NCBI GenBank assembly: GCA_023525715.1
Contig: CM042012.1
Span: 51,393,508 to 51,457,507 of the forward strand
DNA: 64,000 bases
From: Cichorium intybus
Lineage: Eukaryota > Streptophyta > Magnoliopsida > Asterales > Asteraceae
Direction of reading: 5' to 3'
In this document: positions 1-11,524 of the stretch, one piece after another
Layout: every line of letters begins with the position of its first letter
Position numbering within the stretch: the first letter of the stretch is position 1
The notes under the pieces: generated by a model
The model's database searches: none
Seen by the model: only the letters and a program-made list of their open reading frames with translations
Told to the model about the DNA's origin: nothing
Program-made: the position numbers and the translations under genes

Positions 1-551
1 GATAGCTCATTCCACATGGTGACAGATCCAGGTGGCAAGTAATAGAGCCAGTCTCTAGCGGAGTCTTGAACAGCGAAGGGGAATGCCCTTAGCTTGATCT
101 TGTCTTCGGTGACGTCATGTGGCTTCATGCCGGTGCACACCACATGAAATTCTTTTAAGAACTTGTGAGGGTCTTCGTTTTCGACCCCTCTAAATGTTAG
201 CAGAAGATGAATTAGCCCAGACTTGAGCTCGAAGTTGATCATAGCAGGGTAGGTGATGCATAGGGGTTATTGGATAACATCTTGTGTTGCCCATTGACGG
301 AGGGTTTGTTCGGGTAGTGCCATGATGATAGGTGGGTTGATGGGTATTGGAGATGGTGGTGACGAGGTTTCTGAGTAGGTTCCGGTAGATGTAGCTTGGG
401 TTGATTGATTTTCTAAGGTGGAAGGTGGTGCAGAAGTTTGGGAAGCGGTTTGCTTCTTGCGAAGTGTAGTTTGCTTCCTTAGGCTTCTAGCAGTCTTTTC
501 AATCCCTTTGTCGAGGGCAATTGGTGTACCTGTACGAAGAGATCTTGGCAT
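1..551 (-). pseudogene. Athila-like Ty3 gag, N-terminal part, with nonsense codon
   Basis: This is the start of a capsid (Gag) gene of an Athila-like Ty3/gypsy retrotransposon. It runs off the left edge of the window. Reading leftwards from the ATG at 551, a Ser/Thr/Pro-rich N-terminus of about 75 residues leads into a TLRQWATQDV stretch. An in-frame TAA follows at 267-269. The same frame then stays open to the window edge and encodes the typical retrotransposon Gag core, including DPHKFLKEFHVVC, MKPHDVTEDKIKLRAFPF and ARDWLYYLPPGS. The stop is consistent with a single C-to-T change of a Gln codon, so the copy is inactive unless the stop is read through. It follows directly on the primer-binding site and LTR to its right. 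The family call rests on the Gag motifs and the primer site together. Confidence 0.85.
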
Positions 552-570
552 AAACGTTAGTATTTCCGTG

Positions 571-588
571 TCCCCGGCAATGGCGCCA
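571..588 (-). other. Primer-binding site of the Athila-like element
   Basis: Read on the minus strand, the sequence TGGCGCCATTGCCGGGGA lies three bases inside the LTR end. This is the characteristic primer site of Athila/Tat-type plant Ty3 elements. It fixes the orientation (minus) and the inner LTR boundary. Confidence 0.9.
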
Positions 589-591
589 ATT

Positions 592-1943
592 TGTTAAGGG
601 TGTCAATCCCTAACAAATAAGGTCGGAAATGAATCCGACCAATCACTGCTATTCAGCACTGGATTAGAGTACAGGGCAAGCACGGTCGAACCACAAGGAC
701 ACGGGATATAAAATTTATGCCTACTTAGTATAAAATACTAAGTATGATGTAATGGGGGGTTTTTGTTGTGAAAATAATAATAAAGAAAGAAAGCATACAA
801 GTAATTAAGAGAAAAACAATAATTAAAGGCCTAGTCCCGAGTCTTCGATGTTCATCGTAATAGAATGAATCTGACTGATGTGCTTTAGAATATAATTCTA
901 AGTTGGCTTTTGAAAATCATAAAATATAATCTTTATGATAATAACTTGCTAAAATGTTTAGATAAAGGTCCGCTTATTACCTAAACCTAGTTCCATTTTA
1001 CCCGACCTAAGGTCCGCTTATAGGCCGAATGCAGAAACCGCATAAGGTGTGCAAGTACCAATCAATGTCCAATTCTTCTCGTCCGCTAGGAAGTGCGTGG
1101 ACATATGACCAAATTCTAAACAAGGAATTGGGCGCTTGTTTTTGTTACCAAACATCGACTGTGCTAAACGATTAAGTGCCTCACACAGTCAATTAACAGT
1201 GCGTGAAAAAGATATATTTAGGGTGATCAGTCATAAACAAATCAAATTCAAGACTAAAATTAATACAAGAAATTGATCATTAGAATTATTCAAAAGCATT
1301 CATCAAGCCGAATGTTTCAAACTACATAATGAACATGTTCGAACTCGGAACTAGAGTACAGTTTCTAGCAAGATATGGCTAGAATTGAATCAAAATACAG
1401 AAATGTAAATCAAACGTTGCTTACAATCAAATAAATGTAAACCGAATCTTGAAAGACGTGATTCGGCCATCAAAACCTTCAAAAAACTGCCTCAGAATGG
1501 CTCGGAATCGTGGGTGAGAAATGTAGGAACGGAACTCCTCTCTAGCTGGAAATGAGCTGCTATTTATAAGCCTCGGGACAATTAGCGGCGCTATCTTTAG
1601 AGATAGCGTCGCTAATTTTGAATTTCCGGAAGAATTGGTATTGGTCAATAACAAATTCCAGATTTTTCGCGATTTCAGCAGATAGCGCCGCTATCTTTAA
1701 AAATAGAGGCGCTATCTCAGATAGAGGCGCTATCTAGAGATAGAGGCGCTATCTCCATTTACCAGCATTTTCATTTTTGGCCCCTATTTGTTCCAACTTT
1801 TGACAGTTTTCGCCCAAATGTCCAAAACTCCTGTAAAAAGTAATTTTCCAAGTGTAGTGAGTATTTAGCCCTTTTTAACCTAATTTTATCCATAAAAACA
1901 CTATGATAACGCTCGAAATATGTGCAAAATTAACGCGTTATCA
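592..1943 (-). repeat. 5' LTR of Athila-like element
   Basis: On the minus strand the LTR begins TGATAACGCG and ends TTAACA, giving TG...CA termini over 1,352 bp, directly followed by the primer site. The downstream LTR is outside the window, so LTR identity and target duplication cannot be checked. It contains a palindromic tandem block at about 1583-1756 (GATAGCG/CGCTATC units). Small ORFs inside it, such as 1427-1654 on the minus strand, look fortuitous. Confidence 0.8.
1583..1756. repeat. Palindromic tandem repeat in Athila LTR
   Basis: At least six units built on the self-complementary motif AGATAGMGSCGCTATCT occur here, first as a pair around 1583-1614 and then as a cluster at 1680-1756. 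Individual units can form short hairpins. No coding potential is seen. Confidence 0.75.
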
Positions 1944-2544
<601 letters not shown>

Positions 2545-5500
2545 GTCTCCCACTTGGATAAGTCTATGACTATAACTACCGGTATAGCTTTCTATATTGA
2601 CCAGCAAATTGTAGCTTCCAAAAGCCGCTGCTAAACTCTGACCCAGTCAGTTCTGTCCTAAGATAAGTGATCATATGATCCTCCGTTCTACAAGATATCA
2701 TTCGGACTAGAGACATGGATTAGAATCAATCTAAGTCTGATACTATGTTTCCCGGTACCTGATTTGTGATGATATAGGACTTCTAATTGAACACATCAAT
2801 TCAGCCCTCGCTAGGCCTATCATTATAAGTCAATCACCAAATCATCGAGGGGCCCACAGATATCGCTTTTCCCGTTAGGGCAAAAGGAACGAATAAACTT
2901 TGACTCATATGCTTGTGTCATTTACTCATCAAATCGTGTACAACAATACGTTTTTTAACATCGAGTTACCGATGCGTTTACGCATTATCAATGCACAACC
3001 GACTTGCAAATTTCAACTCATATGTCTCCGCTTCAAGACCATAAGATATTATCATCTCAGAATTACTCGTGATATGATACATGAAGCAATTCTCTGAGTG
3101 TGGGTTTATCCAATACTCAAATCTCTATTTCTAAGTACTCATGAATGTTCTAGCAATGTTGTTGCTATGTCTAACTCCTTAGACAGTCTATAATCCAATT
3201 CATGACAGTCTTAATTCACTACTTACTTCCGAAAGTATGAGCGATTGTGGACTTTTGAATAATCATATTATTCAAGAAGTAAAACATGCAAAAGTGAAAC
3301 ATAAAGATCTGACTGGTATCTACACCTGCTTATTACCAAGTCTCCACGAGGTAATCACCAAGTCGGATCTGTCATAATACTGTTATGTGTTTCTTGTTTT
3401 CTATTAAACTTTCAATTCAAGTTTTATATCTATGTCTATATTCCCTAAATGACCTTTCACTCTTTCTATGTATCCAAAATGTCTTACATTGATACATTTC
3501 ATTGCAGATAATCCAATCGGATACTCTTTTGATGATATCTCAATTTGTCATTCTGTCTTTCTCTCTCCCAAACTCCATTCCTGAAATGGTGATGTGTACT
3601 GCGACTTCCCATGGTTCTCGGGGTCTTTAGTCAACATGACTGCACCCTAAGACTATTTCGAAGTGTTATGATGTGCCGGTGATCCACACACGCTCCATCA
3701 AATTACCAACGAAACTCTTTAACCATGAAGTCCTTTAGCACCACGTCCCGATGTTAATAAGTACATATTTGAAACTTCTTTCAAATTATTACTATCCGTT
3801 CACCCCAATCATTTCCTAATGATTTCTCACGTGTGTTCAAATAATCAATCCAGTATTCTCAGCCAAATTTTATCCTGAATCTAACTTACTATGCTCCAAG
3901 CATCAAGTTATCAGGATAAGTTCATGACACTTGTGATCGATCCAAGAAGCTCGTGGAATCCGATCTATTCTATTCCAAACCCTTTTTGAATCTAAAGATT
4001 ACTTACAATCCATGTGTCATGACTTTCAGAAACTATTTCCTTTTTGGAGACATGAATCTTGAATCTTATCAAGATCATACAAATACTGGCAAGGTCTATA
4101 CTAGTGATTTCATCTATCTGATATATTCTTGCAACTACGTGAATATTTTTTTATCTCTCTTAGATCATGTCAGGTCATTACACTTTGTAATGTAGAGAAA
4201 CTCCTTTCTTGAAGTCATGCATCATGAATCTTATCAATATTATACTTACATTGGCAGGATCTATACTGATGATGTCATCTATCTGATAGATGGTTGTGAC
4301 CACCTTAGTATGTTGTATCTGTTTTAGACTTTTCATAGCGAATCATCTCTTAATGCTAACTCATCACACTCTACAATGATAAGAGACGTTTCCTAGAATG
4401 GTATGTATCTGACATACATTAATAGACAGATCACAACGACACTCCTACTGGCTTTGACACAATTATATGGCTCTTTTGGACTATCACAAAATCCAAACCC
4501 TTTGGCATATTTTGAGATTCCAAAAACCAAGCCGTCTGATATAATCATAGGATTTTTTCAGGCTATTCACAAAATCCAAAAATTTGGCACATTTTGTGAA
4601 TCCGAATATCCTTCCTTGTGAGGTCCCCGTAAGATGAATCTCGGGGCCATGTACTTTTCTGTTTGGATATACTGGCATGCTCATTATGAGTCCCTGTTAG
4701 TGTGCCGGTAAACCACACACGCTCCACTAACGACTCATAAGGTGCAGTTATATCAAACAATATCCTTTCAGATTTCATCTTCTATTGAGAGCGTTTCTAT
4801 CGAAATCAATTACTTGACTCTGAGTATCGCCTCACTCAACCAGATGTGCTCTAAGCGTAAGTACATTTCTATCTATGTCGCTTTCTTTTGATGATTCATT
4901 TACTCCCACTGGTTCTTAAACCAGGTGTAAAATCAGTCAAATTGTTATATAGACCGTGTCTCGCCCTAAGGTTCTCTTATTTGGTAGCAACCGGGCTCAC
5001 CAATGCTTCCAATTAGTAGGATTGCTTACCCATACCAACTTAGTGTTTTAGCACTAGTCGGTATGTCACCCAGATCATAACGCCTTATGACGGTGACCAA
5101 TACTACCGGTCAAGCAAAGAGAAGAGTATGTCAGGTTTAACAAGAATATGATTCCTGGTCAAGGCCTAGTGATGACTAGAGGTTTTTTCACTTGGCTAAT
5201 CCTTGAACTCCTTCAGGATTATTTGTACTCCCACCGTTTTCTTAGAATGTGAGTCCTTTCTAAAAGGGGTCTTCTTTCACAGGTACAGGCGGGATGGCCA
5301 ATGAAACGACACTGCTGATCAGTAACAGGCATGTTATGAGGTTCGGACGAACGCTACATGACCCTGGACCTTCCATGTAGAAGTTGGGGTGAACCCTGCT
5401 TTACATTTCAGACGGTGTCGGTTCAACCTACTTAGTCTAAGATGTGGTCTGCATATGCTTTCATGGTCTGACTGGCTTAATGTCCAATTTATTGAAAAAA

Positions 5501-6559
5501 CTAATTGGAAGTGTATCTTATACATCGAGAATCGAACTATTTCGACCAATGCTCGATCATCTTCCCTAAGACACATTATAACCATTAATGTTCTTGGTAG
5601 ATGATGAACTGTGAAACATTTTTCTCAGTTTACGTTATCACTTAGGTTCTGTTGATTTTATACTTCCTTTAAAGTCCTTGAACAGTTTAAGGTTTCAATC
5701 AATTGCTTATTCTGATAAGCGAAGCCATATTTGTCATACTAATTGGCAAATATTATGAAGTATAACTAATTGTGTTTTGTTTGAAGATTCGAGCAATTCA
5801 CAATAACTAATGTGTCCATTGCTCATAATCTTAATGTCTTTTACATCTCTATGTAAATTTATGACTTTGTTAATTTGTTCAAGATATGCATTCATCACCT
5901 GACTCTAAGTCAACTGATTCCAAAATCCTATCCATTGGATCTTTGGGTGATTCATTTCTTACAACAATTAATTTTATTAAGACTCAATTCATCATGTGAT
6001 TCCAAGTCAAATGATTCCAAAGTCCTGTCCAACTGGACCTTTGGTTGAAGTGATTCTTATAAAATTTACTTTAACAATCATAGAAGACACAATTCATGAA
6101 TCCAACACACTTTGGATGCATCAACATTCATGTTATTACCATTTATGCCATCAACACATTTACACAACATTTTCGAGGATAATTAAAACAACCATGTTTT
6201 AAAAGAAAATATTTTATTAAACCAAAATTATCCTCAGAACAATGTATTATGTGAAACAATGTCATATGCATCTATAAACTAATAACATAATCAAATATCT
6301 ACCTAAACTCCAAAACTACACGAGCTCCAGATCCAATCTGAATATGCTTCTATGCAACAATATCATTCATCCTTCTGAGTCCCTACATACATAGAAAATG
6401 TGAGAATCACATCCTATATCATGGAAATGAGGATTAGGAGTTCCGAGTTTTAAGATATGCCTGAGTTGCCAAACTGTTTGGCTTCAGAGTATTTTTCCAA
6501 TCTTTTTGTGACTGTGTCCCACCCTGTGGATTCCCAGTTTGAGACATCGAAGAACCGGT
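2545..6559 (-). other. Non-coding interior of the decayed minus-strand copia element
   Basis: About 4 kb without any supported gene. It starts at a polypurine tract beside the partial LTR and lies downstream (minus strand) of the broken gag, where pol would normally be. No integrase, reverse transcriptase or RNase H motif was found in either strand. It is not featureless: imperfect hairpins with a shared loop occur at 3665-3706 and 4684-4740, and a hairpin without that loop at 5032-5066. The region behaves like the filler of a non-autonomous, gag-only LTR element. Confidence 0.5.
4684..4740. repeat. Imperfect hairpin with shared GTGTGCCGGT loop (copy 2)
   Basis: The outer arms TTATGAGT and ACTCATAA and the inner arms GTTAGTG and CACTAAC are complementary. 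They enclose GTGTGCCGGTAAACCACACA, which is itself nearly palindromic. Related copies are at 3665-3706, 7570-7625 and 7646-7710. Confidence 0.7.
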
Positions 6560-7254
6560 CCAGACGATCTAGATCATTTCTTGATGCGCCTTATTACTGG
6601 ACTCAATCCCGAAGCAGCTGAATCAATGGAACTATGCTTCTCCATGAACGACTCATACAGAGTCAATATTGAATGCATTTCCATGATAGTCTTATCCTGG
6701 TTACCCTTTATGTACATCTGGATGAACAGATCGGCAATTCGAGTTAATGCTTAACTTCCTATCAAAAGGGTGACCAACTTCATACAGTTTGCCTATGTGT
6801 CTCTCAATCTTGAGAACATGCGAACTGGTGCTACTTCCTGCACACTTCAAGCTCTTTGAAGATCTTAGCTTGTCCATTTTCCAACGGTTTTCGGAACCTT
6901 TCCTCAACTAGCTGTGCTAATTCATATAACCCCAGGAATTCGAAATCCCTATAAAACTCGGGGTCAATGGTCAATAGCATCAGGCAACGAACTTCCTCGT
7001 TTTTCATCAAACAAGGAGTCAAGCTCATCACAAGCTGCTGTGTGATGCCATGCTTTGGTAGAACAAGGAGCGGACACTCAGTCAGATATGGTTTGCCAGC
7101 AAAACTAAGAACCATTCTCTATTTGCGAAGCCAAACCACACAGTTTAAGCCAGTCAGCCTTTCCATAGACTTTCCATTTTTAACAGGTACTTTCTGAAGC
7201 TCTCAGAAATGGGTGATACGGGGGAGGAGGAGAATCGACACTAGATTCAGACAT
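6560..7254 (-). pseudogene. Decayed Ty1/copia gag (minus strand)
   Basis: From an ATG at 7254-7252 on the minus strand, a Gag of the common plant copia type can be followed in pieces across several frames. Pieces seen are an acidic Ser/Pro N-terminus, VPVKNGKS, RMVLSFAGKPYLTE, then NEEVRCLMLLTIDPEFYRDF and LYELAQLVEERFRKP, then VLKIERHIGKLYEVGHPFDR. Frameshifts and stops lie between these blocks, so no full protein can be made. The longest open piece (6831-7115) is 94 codons. No zinc knuckle and no pol follow it. The match rests on the order and spacing of motifs known from copia Gag (UBN2/DUF4219-like); lineage is not resolved. Confidence 0.65.
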
Positions 7255-8283
<1,029 letters not shown>

Positions 8284-8302
8284 ATTGGTATGGTATCAGA
8301 GC
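8284..8302 (+). other. Primer-binding site (initiator tRNA-Met type)
   Basis: ATTGGTATGGTATCAGAGC follows the LTR end. TGGTATCAGAGC is the usual complement of the 3' end of plant initiator tRNA-Met. A duplicated TGGTA sits just before it. Confidence 0.85.
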
Positions 8303-8443
8303 AGGAGATTGTGTAGTTCATAGATCTATCTCTGATTATCTTCATCGTTTTGATCGATTTTAGATATCAGACCTTCATCTCTTCTTTTGAATCTTTTCTC
8401 TATTCATTGATACACATCTGATTCAAACCTTAAGCAAGATCAC

Positions 8444-11400
8444 ATGGCTTTTGACGATTCACACACTCAATATTTCAATCTATCCAGTAGTATTGGATCC
8501 ACCACTAGGACCCCAATTCTTTTCACTCTAGAATATGAGGTTTGGGCTTTGCACTTTGAAGATTACGTTCTTGGTATAGAAGAACATGGAGCTACCATAT
8601 GGCAAGCCATCACTGAAGAAACCTACGCTCATACAACCACAAGGAGGGTTATCAAAACCCTAAAAGAATATAACAATCTTCTAGTCACTCACACAGATAT
8701 CCCACAAGACGAAAAGGATAAACTGATGTGCAATATCAAGGCCTTCAGGATTATTCGATTTGCTCTTCAAGCAGATACACTTTGCTTAGTCAGCTCTTGT
8801 GAAACAGCAAAGGAGATATGGGACAGGTTAAAAGAATTGTACTATGGAGATGCTGATCTAGAGCACTCAGTTCAAACCACTCTTCTTTCCGATTTCGGAT
8901 CTTTTGAACAAGGTTCAGAAGAAACCCTGACACAAACATTTAATCGCTACAACCATCTTCTTAGTCGTTTGCTGAAGTACAAGATTGCTCGAACCGTGAT
9001 TGAGCAAAAAGTCACCTTTCTGAATGGTCTTCGTTCCGAATGGAAGGCTATTGTCTCAACCATCAAGGCTCATGAACAGTTCAATAATTACTCTCTTGCC
9101 AAAGTTATGGGAATTCTTAAGTCCCATGAAAAGGAAATCACCTCGGAAGCGAAAGCAACTGCTAGTCTGGGTTCGCTTGCTTTAGTCGCAGCGGGAAAGA
9201 AGACTGCTGAAGTGGAATCCGAATCTGACTTTTCGGATGATGACTTGACAAGGGAAGATAAAGCCTTGATGGTATCCAATCCCAAAAAGTTCTTCAAGAA
9301 AAACTTTTCAAAATTCAAAAGCAGAAGTCGACAGGGAGGCTTTAATTCTGAGAAGACATCAGAGGAAATTCAGAAAAAGAAAAGTGAAGATGAGAAGAAG
9401 CTTGTAGGTGATTCAGGTTATGACTGCCATTATTGCAAAGGCAAGAACCATTTTGTTAAAGACAGCTTGCTCCGAAAGCAAACTGAGAAGAAGGAGCAGG
9501 TAAAGGACGAAGCATACTATGCAAAGAAAATTGCGGAGTTGAAAAAGAATGATGCCTCTAGTGCCAAAGCAGCCTTTGTTGTAAAGGAAGACAGTGAGTA
9601 TGGTGTCGTTGAGGTCTGGTCAACGGATTCGGAAGATGAAGAGGTGAGAAACCCAACACATGGTCGATGCCTGATGGTGAAAGCAGATCATTCCGATAGC
9701 AGGGGGTATTCTACAGATGGGTGCCAATCTTCAGCAAGTTGTTTTGCTGCTAAGCCTGTTTCGGAACAGGTTAACGAATGTGAAGCTATGGTGAACAAGG
9801 TACGTTCTATCCTTAAATCATTAAATATTTGCTCTTCCAGTTATGATAATGAATTAGATGATATTAGGTTTACCGTGTCTAGTTTGAGTGATAGTTTAAA
9901 AAGAACACGCCTAAGTAATTCTAATCTAAATGATCAATTGAGCAGGGTTTCGAATAAGAATGAGGAGAGGCGAATGAGAATCGAAGCGTTGGAAAATGAG
10001 CTAGTTAGAGAGAGGGATGATATTATTTATGTTAAAAGAGATAATTTGGTTCATGTTAAACAGAGGAATAATTTTTGTTTAATTGCGAAGCGTCTTTACA
10101 ATAATATTACTCAATTGCATCTTGACTGTGATATAGGCAGGGGTTTGCACAAAATGATTTTGCCCTTTCTTGAACTGAAAGAGGACGAAATTGATGCTGA
10201 ATGCTACCGGTGTGAAACCATTGTTTCATCTGATGATGTTTCGGAAGCTTATCGTATCGGACTTGACAAAATTGAAAGTTACATTCAGTCCAAAGAACAT
10301 AAAAACATGGTTAAAGAGTATTTTTCTGAAAACGATCATGAGGAAATTAAAACAGCAACCTTAAAGAACTTTCACTCATTATGCGCAAAATTAAATTCTG
10401 ATAATACTCCCATTAATGAGAATATTTCTGATTTTGATGAAAGTGAAATGAGTGAGATATCTGTTGAGGACGAGATTGATTGTTCGGAATTCATAAAGAG
10501 TTCTACTGAATCTAAGAAAAACCTCATTTCTGAAAATTCAGTAGCTTTCGCAAGAATTGTTGAAAATAAAGGATCACAAGCATTAAACGAACAAGCCACT
10601 GTTTTTCCAAAAATTCAGACAGTACCAAATCAAGTTTTTGTTAAACCAGGCCTGAATTCTAAAGATGTAACTGAACTCAGAACGCTTGTTGATAATGATA
10701 ATTCCAATGTGTGTGATGCTTTCTTTTGGTCGGAACCAATTGACAACTCGGATGAGACCAAAGGTCTTTCCGAATTGACCTCTTGGAAGTCTAGTGGTAA
10801 ATATATTTCTGGATCGCTAAATCGCAAAAATTCATTCTCACAACCCGGTTCAAATTCGAGTAATTTCAAACCAGTCTCTAACAATTGTTCAACATCTCGC
10901 ATTCATAAGTCTCATGAAGAGCTTATAGCCAAAAGGAAACAGATTAATGCAAGATACAAAAAGAATTTGAAGGAAAGAAAACAATTTTGGAGAAACAAAA
11001 ACGACAAAAATCATTTTTCCCCTAACTCAAATTCATCTCAGAAAGTCCACTCCATTCCGACACAAAAATCTGAGCAAAACCCAAACTCGAAACCTAAACT
11101 ATCAACATCTCCAAAGACAAAGAATCCAACACCGATCCTCAAGTCAAACGACTTAAAAGGCAAAATCAAGCTCTACCCTGAACTAGAAATCATACAAATT
11201 CTCCAAAGTAACCAAAAGGTTCCACAAGTTGTCTTTCCAAAGCCAAAGCCTATCCTTCAATCAACCAAACTTCCGAATCATTCTAATAACTCTTTATATC
11301 ATAAAGCTCATTATTTTCAAGTGTCCAACACATTCATTCCTACAAAAACTCGTTTTGGTACCGAAAGTTGGCGAACCACAAAAATGAAAGTGTTTCGAAT

Positions 11401-11524
11401 TGAAAATAGGAAGAATCAACCACCTATGAAAAAATCATTTTGGGTTGAAAAATCATGCATATTTCCTATTTCTCAAAAATTCTCACAAGGACCCACAATA
11501 GTTTGGGTTCCTAAATCTCTCTAA
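8444..11524 (+). CDS. Gag polyprotein of SIRE-like element (1,026 aa, open)
   Basis: Structural Gag of a Ty1/copia element, open over 1,026 codons from the first ATG after the leader. Residues about 10-230 form the copia Gag/UBN2-type region (for example AKEIWDRLKELYYGD, LTQTFNRYNHLLSRL, FLNGLRSEWKA). A single CCHC zinc knuckle follows at residues about 328-341, but its last Cys is Ser (CHYCKGKNHFVKDS), which should weaken RNA binding. The long C-terminal half is unusual for copia Gag: acidic segments, a coiled-coil-like stretch at about 480-560, and a Ser/Asn/Lys-rich basic tail ending VWVPKSL. The frame stops at a TAA (11522-11524) and pol continues in the same frame. The ORF has survived while the adjacent pol has decayed. 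Confidence 0.85.
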   Translation: MAFDDSHTQYFNLSSSIGSTTRTPILFTLEYEVWALHFEDYVLGIEEHGATIWQAITEETYAHTTTRRVIKTLKEYNNLLVTHTDIPQDEKDKLMCNIKAFRIIRFALQADTLCLVSSCETAKEIWDRLKELYYGDADLEHSVQTTLLSDFGSFEQGSEETLTQTFNRYNHLLSRLLKYKIARTVIEQKVTFLNGLRSEWKAIVSTIKAHEQFNNYSLAKVMGILKSHEKEITSEAKATASLGSLALVAAGKKTAEVESESDFSDDDLTREDKALMVSNPKKFFKKNFSKFKSRSRQGGFNSEKTSEEIQKKKSEDEKKLVGDSGYDCHYCKGKNHFVKDSLLRKQTEKKEQVKDEAYYAKKIAELKKNDASSAKAAFVVKEDSEYGVVEVWSTDSEDEEVRNPTHGRCLMVKADHSDSRGYSTDGCQSSASCFAAKPVSEQVNECEAMVNKVRSILKSLNICSSSYDNELDDIRFTVSSLSDSLKRTRLSNSNLNDQLSRVSNKNEERRMRIEALENELVRERDDIIYVKRDNLVHVKQRNNFCLIAKRLYNNITQLHLDCDIGRGLHKMILPFLELKEDEIDAECYRCETIVSSDDVSEAYRIGLDKIESYIQSKEHKNMVKEYFSENDHEEIKTATLKNFHSLCAKLNSDNTPINENISDFDESEMSEISVEDEIDCSEFIKSSTESKKNLISENSVAFARIVENKGSQALNEQATVFPKIQTVPNQVFVKPGLNSKDVTELRTLVDNDNSNVCDAFFWSEPIDNSDETKGLSELTSWKSSGKYISGSLNRKNSFSQPGSNSSNFKPVSNNCSTSRIHKSHEELIAKRKQINARYKKNLKERKQFWRNKNDKNHFSPNSNSSQKVHSIPTQKSEQNPNSKPKLSTSPKTKNPTPILKSNDLKGKIKLYPELEIIQILQSNQKVPQVVFPKPKPILQSTKLPNHSNNSLYHKAHYFQVSNTFIPTKTRFGTESWRTTKMKVFRIENRKNQPPMKKSFWVEKSCIFPISQKFSQGPTIVWVPKSL

